64,000 bases of DNA from Cymodocea nodosa. Its lineage: Eukaryota > Streptophyta > Magnoliopsida > Alismatales > Cymodoceaceae. Under the pieces are notes generated by a model. The model did not search any database, was not told the DNA's origin, and worked only from the letters and a program-made list of their open reading frames with translations. The stretch spans positions 12,846,501-12,910,500 of the forward strand of contig CM072341.1 in assembly GCA_036874045.1 (NCBI GenBank), written 5' to 3'. A program made the translations under genes and the position numbers. Each line of letters opens with the position of its first letter. Position 1 is the first letter of the stretch. This document shows positions 46,442 to 58,400 of this stretch, in pieces.

Positions 46442-49400
46442 ATGTGCCATGCGATGCGATCCGACGTCGGGACGAACGTGGTCGCTGCTGCGCTCCTGCT
46501 TGCTGCCGCCGTTTTCCTGCCGTACGTGTCGTGCCAGAATTCCCGCGTCGGAGACGGGGGTCATGCTGGAGGGAACGCTGGTTTGAGTGAACTCGTCACC
46601 GGCGTCATCTACAACAAACTCCAGAATCTCACCGGGATCTTCAGCGGTGACATTGGGGACAAGCTCGAGTATTGCATTCTTGATCGGTACGTATCCGGAT
46701 CCCTCCTCCAGATTGTATAGAGCTGGTGTGGGCTTGTTGTTGTTGAATGCGCTCCTCATTGCCTGCGATTTGTCGTTTTCATCAGGGACAAGGATTGGAA
46801 CGAGGCGTTTAATTTCTCGTCGAACTTGACGTTTCTGACAACCTGCTACAAGGATACAAATAAGGGTATGAATACATGTGGAAGGAGATGCTTTTTCGGA
46901 CCAGTATCCATACATTCCTTTTGTATTGCCATACAAGAATTCATCCAAGTAATCTGGAGTACGTCTGCTTTTTACGATCTTAGGAATTGTTTGGTTGATA
47001 TGATAGGACAATTCTAGCTCGAAAAACTAAGACAGATGCCTCTTAAGTTTTAAAAAGAACGATTATGTCTTTGACAGGTTTGTACTAGTATGATGAAAAT
47101 ATAAGTTTGTATTAGAATTATAAGTTTCTAATTCTGATGAAAATATGCTTCGTTAGTCTTAAGTTGGTTCAATTTATCATGAACTTATAATGCATTTTTC
47201 GTCTGTGGTCCATTCTTTGATGGTTTTGTATTGTAAAATGCTTTATGAGATATTTTTATGCAAACAATGTGACAAATTATGACACAGAACATATTCACAA
47301 AGATGCATTTTATACACATGTGGGGATTTGAACATAAAAAATGACATTGGCTTATTGTTATTTGAATATACTCCCTGAATACATGTTTAGATATTTTACC
47401 TCTAATGTTTAATTTTAATTGACAGACCTTACAAGGCGACTATGTACAGCAGCAGAAATAAAATTCTACTTCATTAGCTTATATGGAAATGGAGAGAGAA
47501 ATAATTTCTTAGGGCTCAACAAGAACTGTAATTTAACCTCCTGGGTTCCTGGATGTGAGCCAGGATGGGCTTGCAGTGTTGGAGATCAAAAAGTTAATCT
47601 TAAAGATTCCAAGGTTACACCTACCAGAAATCTTGACTGTCGACCTTGTTGTGAAGGCTTTTTCTGCCCTCATGGCCTTACATGCATGATACGTAAGGCT
47701 TTTACTCATACTTTAGTTCTCACAGATATGGCTGTTGTTTGTATGATGATTGTTATAGGATGAGTATCTGTCTGTACCAACATTTTTTGATGTTGTTCAA
47801 TGAAGGTTTCTGCATTTTTCTGCTTCTGTTCAGCTTTCCCTTTTGTTCTATTTATTCCTTTTCTCTATATTGGCATGCCAGTATGCAACACATTTATAAA
47901 CTACATCTTTACTATATTTGTCCTTAGATTTGAAAGAGTGCCTTGATACTTTAAAATTTACTTCCAAAATTAGATTTTTTTAATCTCCCATACTCGACTT
48001 CCTGGTTTTTGATTTTGTGTGGTATGCTTTGCAATTAATACAGCAAGTGGAAATATAAAGATTTACATCAAATGTGTTCTTGAGGCACTACAACAGCATA
48101 TTTGATCTAATGTTATTCTTATAGATAATTTTGTGTCAAATATTGGTTTTGTGAGAGAAGTTTTCTAATTTTTTTCTGTACTTTTTCCCTCAAGCCTGTC
48201 CTTTGGGCTCATACTGTCCACGTGGAAAACTCAATAAGACCACTGGGTTGTGTTACCCGTAAGATAATTCACCTCCGGTGTACTATAAAATTTATTATTT
48301 ACTCTCTAAATGAAACTTATTGTAATGCTACGTTTGATTTTTTTGCAGTTACAATTACCAGCTACCTCCTGGACGACCAGACCATACGTGTGGGGGAGCA
48401 AATATTTGGGCAGACATAAAAACAAATAGCGACATATTCTGTCCAGCAGGATACTATTGCCCAACGACCACAAAAATACTTCCATGCGAACCTGGGTATT
48501 GTGTCTATCCTGAAATCTTTATCAACTTTTTATTACTGTGACCAGTTCTTGATAAAGCTGAATGATCATGCATATGTTATTTTTTCTTTCATCAGCTAGA
48601 GAAATAGTACAAGTAACAAATGGATTATTGTTATCTTTCCAGCATTCTAGAAACTATTTAATGACATATGTTCACATTTTGTTTCCAGATATTATTGCCG
48701 AAAGGGTTCTACATCCATGCAAAGTGAGTTTTGACAATTTACATTTTTTTTTCTGCTATGTCACCATGCACTTGCACATCAGTGAAACTTTTGATTCACG
48801 TAGTTGGCATATATATTAGTGCATGACAACCCCTAAGTGCATAATATTTGCGACAATTAACCATCCATATAAGATTACAAAAACATTAAATAACTATAAA
48901 ATTTTTTTCATTAATTTAATTCACATGGCATTGACTGTACAATACAGTGTGTAAAATTAACATTAACATATATTTTTTTGGTAAGAATAAGGACATCTGC
49001 TAAAACATCACCGAGCATCCTTTGCTTCAGTGTTTTAATTACCTCTGTAGTCTGCATAAGATGGTTGGGAATTTGTTCTATTTTACTGTACAATACCAGT
49101 GTGTAAAATTCACATTAACATATGTTATTAGTAAGAATAAGGACATCAGATAAAACATGCACTGAGCTATGAACTACTCTTTTGCTTCAGTATTTTTATT
49201 ACCTTTGCAGTCTGCAAAAGGTGGTTGGGAATTCGTTCTATTTTACTTATGTTGAGGAAAATAACAAATTGTTTCTATGATTTCATTTATCTTTTATTGT
49301 TTCATGAATTGAGAACATGAGGATAACACAAACTTTGGCCATCAATGATTATGTAACATCATGCTATTCACAAATGTAAATTTTGACATGCATATGGGAC

Positions 49401-52400
49401 CTTAATGTTTTATTCTTTTCATACCATATATGCAATGACACAGTTTGCTATATAAATTCAGAGAGAGTTGGCATCCTCTCCTTATTTTTTAGCAGATCAT
49501 CCACTACTTTCATGGCCAACTCCTAGTTCTTGATGTTATATTATAGTATTATACTACATGCCATTTTATAAAAAAGTTTTGCTATTATGTAACAGTTTGA
49601 TTTAATTTGCTGGGATTCATTATGCAGGATGTTATAAGAAGAGCTCCTGTGATGCAAAGTCATCTAATCAAGATATTACTCTCTTTGGATTGCTTCTCAT
49701 AGTACGTAATCTCACTTTTTTCATATCAATAAGCACTAGCATAGACATGACTTCCTATTGTTTGATTCAATATTACTATCATTTGGCATGAGTTCCATCA
49801 TGTCGAAACAATGTTTTTATTTAGTCGAATCATAGAGAAATACCTTAGAATCTAAAATATTTAATTAAGCAAGTCAAAGATTAAATACATAGGGTATGAG
49901 TTTAGCAATGGTAGAAATAAGGATGTAATGACAACGAATCAAGCTATAATCCCACTATGTGAGGTTGATTGCCACATGAATCTCTTTCTTTCAAATATTT
50001 CTATTTTTTGCCAAGACTTTAGTTAAATTATATAAATTTAAATTTTTTCTTGCAATTCCTAACTATGTAGTATTCGACCTAACTTCACTTCTTTTAATTT
50101 CTTCCATACAAATTAAATTTCTTTTCCTAATTGATGCATTGTTTGGTCTCGTAAGGATATGACCAAATTATTTAAGTCAATTTTCTCTTATCTTCAATAA
50201 ATTTAACTCCTACTCTATTTCTAATAAATTTGTTTTTAGCTTATCCCATATACTATTACCATTCATTCATTTAAATATACACATCTTAGTAATACTAATT
50301 TTTTATATATGGTTATACTTTATAGCTTAACATTTTGAGTCATAAAATATAGTTGAATGAATAGTTGTTTTATAGAAATTTAATTATAGGAATAGGATAA
50401 AATCATAAAATTGAACGGTCAAGAAGTCCCTAAAAATAAGAATTTTAGTTATTTAAGACTTGCAATAAGTAATAATAGAGAAATTATAGAGGATGAAACT
50501 AAAGTAAGTTAAATGAAGTAGAGAAATACATATAGAGTGTTATGTAATAAAAAGAATACCATTAAATTAAAATAAAAATTCTAAAGAATATCTATTCACT
50601 TAATTATATTTTATAGTAAAATAATATTGAACTGTTTAACGTTGTGAGAATAAGAGATAGTGGAAATGAAATAATCTTATTAGCAAACATAAACCTTCAT
50701 ATATAGAGGTTACATAAAGAGGAAAAACATATCTTAAGTAACATGAGACTAATTCTAATACATTATTACTCTAACAATTTCCCTTAAGATGGAGTATCTA
50801 GTTTGCAACTAACTTAATAATAACTCAACAAACTTAATATAATAGAAAATAATAAATATAGAGAAATATAAAGAATCAATTATTGTAGTAGTTGAAGGAA
50901 AAACCCTCTAAAGTGATTGTCATTTACACATAGATTACAAGTATTTATACAAGGGGGACATTTACACAAAGATCCCTACAAGTATATAAAACACACATAT
51001 ACATATACTCTAACACTCCTCAAGTTGGAGTATATAAGTCTAATATACCCAACTTGTTACAAAGTCTTTGAAAATCTCTAGCATTTAAACCCTTTGTGAA
51101 TATATTTGCTACTTGTTGAGATGGAGTGTAAGGTGTAGCAATTGTTCCTTTCATCACAAGATTTCGGATAAAGTGGCAGTTGATCTCAATGTATTTAGTC
51201 ATTTCATGAAAATAGGGTTGCTAGTTATATATATAGTTGCCTGATTGTCATAATACATCTTCATGGGAGTAGCAACCATAAATCCCAACTCAAAAAGAAA
51301 GGATTTGATTCACATCATCTCACACCTAATTTGAGCCATGGTGTGGTATTTGGCCTCTACATTGGAAAGGGAAACTACATTTTTTTTCTTACTTAGTCAA
51401 GTAACTAGATTTCCCCAAACATGTGTAATATCTAAAGGTGGATTTCCTATCTCCTTGATCTTCAACATATCCTAAATCAGAAAAGGCTTCAACTTGAAGA
51501 TGACCATGATAGATCAACCCTTTCCTTAGAGCACTTTTGACATATGATAGAACACAAATTATACTTTTCCAATGAACTTTTCTTGGTTGCATGAATTGAG
51601 AAAGAAGTCCCACTACAAAGGCAATGTCTAAACGAGTGACAGTGAGGTAGACAAGTTTCCCAACTAATCACCCATATCTATTTGAATTTTCTAGGACTTC
51701 TGATGAGTCATCCCAAAAGGGTGGATGTTCCGTAGGAGTGTCTTCTGTGGTTTACAATGCAATAACCCAATTTCTTGCAACAAGTCCAAGACATATTTCC
51801 TTTGTGAAAGAGATATTTTTCCTTTGGAGTAAGTAAACTCTATGTCAAGAAAATAGCCAGGAAGTCATAAATCTTTGGTTGCAAAGTGAGTTGCAAGGTG
51901 TGCCTTGGTGATAGCTATGCCAGTTAAGTCACTTCTTGTAATGAAGATGCCATTTACATAAACAATAATAACATGTTCAACATTAGTGTGCCTCACAAAT
52001 ATTGAGTGATTCATCTGGCATTTGGTAAAACCTCCCTGAACAACGACCTTCTTGAATTTTTGGAACCAAGCCTTAGGACTCTGTTTGAGCTCATAAATCA
52101 CCTTTTTAAGACGGCATACCTTAGACTCTCCCTGAGCAACATACCCATGGGGTTGCTCCATCAATACAATCTCTTGAAGATTGTCATAGAAAAACACATT
52201 CTTGACATCTAACTGATTCATTTCCCAACCATTGTTGATAGCAACAGACAACAAGATGCAAATGGAGTTAAGTCGGGCCACAAGTGAGAAGGTCTCAGTA
52301 AAGTCAACTCCATACGTTTGAGTGAACCCATAAGTGACCAATCGAGCTTTGTAGCAGACGACATTGCCATTGGGATTATGTTTGATGGTATAGACCCAAC

Positions 52401-55400
52401 GACATGTCACAATTCATGAACCAGTGGGATGAGGGACAAAGAGTCCAAGTTTGGCAGGAAGTGAGGGTCTCCATCTCTTCATCCATAACTACCTTCCACT
52501 GAGGTAACTGTAAGGTCTCAAGGTAATCCTTAGGAATAGACTTAGAGGTAACATTGAGAGAAAAAATACATAGACTAGGGGATAAGTGATCATAGGCAAC
52601 AAAATGAGAAATCAAATGAGCAATACAGAAGCGAATACCTTTACAGAGGGTAATGGGAATGTCAACATCGGAAGGTGATGAGGTTGGATCATCATCAGAG
52701 GTGAGATCAGGCAGAGCCTTGATAGATGGCAATATATGTGGTCGGTGATTGTATTCTTGAAGAGGTGGTGCCTACTTTATAGGTGGAGGTAGTACCTGCT
52801 CAGTGGATGGAGATGGTGCAACTAGTAGTGGTTGCTTGACAAGTGAAGGTGGCACAACAGGTGGTGGTTGCATGATAAGTGGTGTCACAGTAGGTGAAGG
52901 CAATAATGGTTGGGTAGGCAGTGAAATAAAAGTGGAACCTGGCAAAATAATGGACACTAAAGGAGTGGCATCATCAGTGGTATCTTTAGTAGTATCCTTG
53001 TTAGGTTTAAAGAAAGATTGTGACTCAAAGAAAGTGACATTAGAGGAGACAAGAAAATGCTTAGAAGGAGGATGGTAACACCAATACCCATTTTAAGTGT
53101 GGGGGTATTTGACAAAGACACACTTGAGGGATCGAGGAGCAAGCTTATCTCGACTTGGAGTAAGATTATGAAGAAAAACAATGCATCCAAAGACTTGTGG
53201 AGTAAGATAAAACAATTCATCACTAGGATGAAGCCAACGAAGAGGTATTTCACCCCTTAAAGCATTAGATGACATCTTATTGATGAGATAAGTAGTGGTA
53301 AGAATTGCCTTATGCTATAAATACATAGGGACCTTCATATGCATCATGAGAGTGCGAATAACATCAAATAAATATCAATGTTTGCATTCAACCACTCCAT
53401 TTTACTGTAAGGTATGTGCACAAGTGGTTTGATGAACAATTTCAAGAGAAGCACACAATTGTTGAAGCACATGTTATTGAAACTCTAAAGCATTATCAGT
53501 ATGAAAGAATTTTGGAACAATTGAGTAATGATTGCGAATTTCATTAATAAAAGTTTGAATAACATCCAAGATAGATGACTTGTCTTTTAACAAGTAGACC
53601 CAACTAATATGAGAGTAATCATCTACAAACATAATGTAGTACTTATGATCAGATAAGGATGAAGTTCTGGTTGGACCCTAGACATCATAATGAATGGAAT
53701 AAAAAGAACTTGGACTAGAAGGCAGACAAGACTGACAATAAGTAGTATAGTGATGTTTACCTAACTGACACGACTCATAATCAAAAGGAGATATAGAGTA
53801 CCATGGCAAGGACTACTGAAGTCGATGATGTGAGGTATGTCCCAATCGATAGTGCTACAAAATGAAGGGATCAATGGTTAGGCAAGCAAGGCCGTGAGGT
53901 ATCTCATCTTTGACCAACGTATAAACACCAAGTTGTGTCTTACAACCCAATCCAAGTCTCCACCTTGTTTGGAGGTCTTAAAAGGTACAATGAAAAGGAA
54001 AGAAATAGATTGAGCAATTTAATTGTTCAGCAATGCTACCAATGGATAGAAGATTGATAAGAAAATTAGGTACATATAAAATATTCTGGAGAGTGAGATC
54101 AGAAGTGACGTGAACATCACCTTGTTTAGAAACTAGACAAGTGTGCCCGTCAGCAACAAAAACAAAGGTAATAGAGTTGGTAGGTCCCATTATCATACAT
54201 AGGAGTTGATGTGCACTGTGCCTTCAAATGTAGGAGCTTAACATATTCTTGTGAGAAGATGTGGACAAGTGAAGTAGATGTCACATCAGAAGGACCAGCG
54301 ACACCTTCGGAGTTCCCACTTTCATACATGTAGTTCTAGGTCACTTAAATTTGCTTTAACACTTCTTAGGAGGGTGATTCATTTTTCCACAATAAACACA
54401 TGGAGGAAACTTGTTTCGACCTCCCTTACCATTGTGAACTGTTGTAAGTAAGGTGGTGTTGGAGGTCAATGGTGTACGAGCAATGCTGTGGGAGGCTTCC
54501 CCATGGACGGCCATGGCCGAGGCCGAGGGGTTGACCTTTGCCACGATATGGGTGGAGATCTTCATGGCCTTGGAGAAGGTGGTTGACAAGTCCAAGACAT
54601 GGTCTCCCCTAAGGATTTGCACTCGAATCTTGTCCTCAATGTTGGAATCTAGATTGTGGAGGAAGGCTGCCACACACAGCTTATCATGGTACCATCAGAA
54701 GGTTTGCAAGTTAGTGACCAATGGTTGAAGTAGCTCGAGCTCCTCTATAAACGCTTGGAAGTCGGTAAAGTGATCCTAGAGCAAGACGCCCAAGTAGACC
54801 TTGATGAACATTGAAAAGTTGTGTGTAGAGTTCATACACACGCAAGACATTCTTCTCATACTCATAGGTCAATTGGAGAGTATCCCAAATCTTCTTTGCT
54901 GATGTAAGCATCGCCACACTTTGAGAGATCATCGACTCCATGCTGTTGGTCAACCACGAGATGACTGCAACATCCGTGACACACTAATTAGTATAGCTAG
55001 CATCCTTCGGGTTTGGTGGTGGTTGTGTGACATGCTTGAGACATTGGTGAGCATGGAGGAAGTTGCAGAAGTTTTGAGCCCAATCTAGGAAGTTTTGACT
55101 ATTGAGTTTCTCTTAGACATTGTTTAGATTCTTGACTATAGAGGCACCAGTAGATTCCATTGCATGGCACAGAGTTGACAGTTCCTAACTCTACTCTGAT
55201 GCAAAGAGGATGGAGAGAGATGTGTGGAAAAAGTATTGATGGAGGAGGTAGGAGACTACGATGACACAGGTGGAAGTCTACAAATAAGGATGAACCTTGT
55301 TTTGCGAGTGAGGAGGGAACTTTGGAGAAGAGAAACATACTTGCCATCTACAAACAAGGATGAAATTGGTGCCATAAACAAGGAGGGAACTATAGAGAAG

Positions 55401-58400
55401 AGAGACTGACTCCTCCATGAAGGTTAGACAGAAAAAGGATATGCTGTGCAAGTGACAACTGTCCACCAATGATCGATAGTGAAGAGATGTAGCGGTGGTG
55501 GTGGCAAGAAGAGAAGAAGAGGGTTTCTTTGGCTTTGATACCAAGTTGAAGGAAAAACCCTCTAAAGTGATTGTCGTTTACACATAGATTACAAGTATTT
55601 ATACAAGGAGGACATTTACACGAAGATCCCTACAAGTATACAAAACACATATATATATACCCTCTAACAATAGTAGAAGTAATAACAAAAGGTAGTAGTG
55701 GTTGCTATAGCAAAAGTAAAAGCAATAGATAGTAATAATTGCTGTAGTAAAAGTAGTAGTAACAAAAATAATCTGAGATAATTTTATGAAAAATTATATC
55801 TTAGTAGTATAGTAACCATCAGATACAATTCATGGTAGTGAAACAGATAGATAAATGTAGTTCATTCCTAGAAAGTAGTAGATAGATGTAATCTACCTTC
55901 AAGAATTTTTATGATTCTTTAATTCTTCCATTATTTTAAACATTTTTTATGCAATTTTTTCCTTTTTTTTTTTCCTTTTTCCCTTTTTTCCTTTCTTTTT
56001 CTCCCTCTTTTATTTTCCTTATTCTTTCTCCCCTTTTTGTCTTTTTTTTCCTTTCCTTTTTTCTTTTCTTTTCTTTCCCCTTTCTTTTCCTTCTTCCACT
56101 TAGCTTTCTTTCATCTGTAGGGGAGTGAGATAATAGAGTGGTAATGTCTACATCGATAGAGAGGTGTGGCAAATGATAATAGAAGAGAAGAGATGATGAC
56201 ATGTGTCCTACATGCACCTACCATTCACTCAATTTTTTCCATTGTCGCTAGCCATTGCTACCTTTCCCTTGCATTGTTTGCCTTGATTTTTTGCCACCTA
56301 TCTCTACCTTGGAAAGGTCTCTCCCTGCTCACCTACTCCCATTGCCAATACTGCTCTCACATCTAGGCTCCTCTCTTTATTCTAAAAACCTAGGACAGCC
56401 ATCACCAACTGTTGTCTAAAACCATTGTTGTCAACATAGTCCATTACCACTACCACTGTCGACTCATCTCCAACATTTTCTGCTCCTAGGTGTGGCTCCA
56501 GGGTGCAATTTCTCCTTTAGTAGGAGCCACTCCTCTACATTTGGTTCCATGTGCTGTCACCATTGGTGAGTTCTTTTGATCTCTTTCCCACCATTGTGAG
56601 AGCCTCCTCCCATGAAAGAAAGATGAGTTTTTGACACCATTGCATTGCTCTACTACTCCTGTGCAAACTGAAGATGTAAGGTAAAAAGGAAAAAAGAAGG
56701 GAAATAAAAGGAGAAAAAAGAAAGAAAAAAAAGGAAAAAATAAAGAAAAAGGAAAAAATGGAGAGAGAGAAAAAAAGGGGGAGATGAAAATAATATTATC
56801 TAAAAAATGATGGAAGTCTAAAAAAATGGAGAACAAGGAGAAAAATGATAAAGAAAGAGTGTTTAATATTCCGTTATGAACCATTAATTAAATTAGTCGC
56901 ACTTTCTTGTGCGAGTCTCAATGTTATAGCAATGTTGCTTTATCAAAATTGTTTGTCTTCTTGGAGATTAGCCTTGATGTTGAATGGTACTGATTTATCA
57001 CTTTTATTCGATGATTGATGATAGTTGTATTACCATTTGTAGGAGTGTGTTTGCAAGTTTTCTAGTATGTGCAAGTGATTGTATGTTAATTGAATTTAAC
57101 GATGTCAATAATATATTAATATTTACACTTGTTAAAGTATGATCAATTAGAGTTTGACCATTCTTTGTGCTTTCACAGCATTTCTATTGATTTTGCTACT
57201 ATTATGACATTTATTTTAGTTAGTTTCTATCTATTATGTATCTTTTTGTTTAGTTTATTATAAATTATTTATGTATGAGCCTATTACAAGTTAGATGTTC
57301 CAACTTGAGGAAGTGTGTTAGAATTTATAAATAAATGAATCTTTATATGGATCCCAAATAATGTTATATGTTGTAAGTGAATTTAGTCTTACATTGATTA
57401 TCCTGTATGTATCTACTCTTTGTAGTCTCTATTCATAGAGGAACTTATGATATCCTAATGAAGATAACTTCCACCTAATCTTTTGTTTTTGTTATGCATC
57501 ATGGAATAAAGACATTGATTGATGTTAAGATATAATTCTACCTTTGTTTATTGTGGATGTGTTTCCAAAATGTATGAAAAATTTATGATTGTGTAACAAA
57601 TATTTTAGAGTAGATTACAACACATTGAAATAAGTAGGTTTTTAGAATTTAGTTTATTATTATGCAACAAATATTTCACAGTAGGTTACAACATTTTGTG
57701 ATAACTGGGTTTCTAGATTTTAGTTTGTTCTTATTTGACATTTTGATTGATATAAACTCTTGATCATTCTTTTGGATTTTGTTGTTTTAGGCTGCTTTGG
57801 GTTTGTTGCTTTTAATCATGTATAATTTTTCGGACCAAATTCTGACCAGCCGTGAAAGACAGCAAGCTAAATCTAGGGAAGCTGCCGCGAGGAGTGCAAG
57901 GGAAACAGCACAAGCTCGTGAAAGGTGGAAGGCTGCCAAGGATATAGCTAGAAAACACACGGTGGGACTCCAGGCCCAATTATCTCGTACATTCTCTCGC
58001 AAAAAGTCTGTAATGCAATCAGATTTTAGGGCTAAGATTGGATCAAATGATGCTCCTCTTTCATCTATGGGCCCATGTTCAAGTGCAACAGCAACAGGGA
58101 AAAAAAGGGAGCCTAGTAACCTCTCCAAGATGATGTATTCTCTTGAAGACAATGTAGACAGTGATGAAGGCTTTGATTTTGAAATTGGAGACAAAAATTT
58201 TAAAAAGAATATGCCAAAAGGTAGGGCAATGCACACTCGCAGCCAGATTTTCAAGTATGCCTATGGTCAAATTGAAAAAGAAAAAGCCATGCAGCAGCAA
58301 AACAAGAATTTAACCTTTTCTGGTGTGATTTCAATGGCCACTGATACTGAAATCAGGACTAGACCTACGATTGAGGTTGCATTCAAAGACTTGACCATTA

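Larger units (their letters stand above)
50893..55669 (-). mobile_element. Ty1/copia retrotransposon in ABCG intron 7, antisense to the gene
   Basis: 123-bp LTRs at 50893-51015 and 55547-55669 differ at about six to eight positions. The flanking GTAGT/ATAGT could be a 5-bp target duplication with one change. A tRNA-iMet primer site (- strand TTGGTATCAAAGCC) lies at 55531-55544, and a purine tract (CTTGAGGAG) adjoins the other LTR. Gag, INT, RT and RNase H occur in copia order on the - strand, all with stops or frameshifts. LTR similarity suggests moderate age. Confidence 0.9.
49702..57790 (+). other. ABCG intron 7, about 8.1 kb, transposon-filled
   Basis: Donor GTACGT at 49702 and acceptor TTGTTTTAG at 57782-57790. 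It splits the codons for one transmembrane segment. It contains a LINE fragment, a copia remnant, a copia element in antisense, and purine/pyrimidine tracts. All other introns in the window before exon 10 are under 1 kb. Confidence 0.85.

Noticed and set aside
46157..47011. 284-codon antisense frame over the ABCG first exon
   Set aside because: Low-complexity Arg/Gly/Glu composition arises from the pyrimidine-rich leader; the sense exon has a family match.
52803..53260. + strand frames of 67-91 codons opposite the copia pol
   Set aside because: Shadows of the antisense copia coding region.
55936..56884. Lys-rich and Phe-rich frames
   Set aside because: They translate polypurine/polypyrimidine tracts inside an intron.
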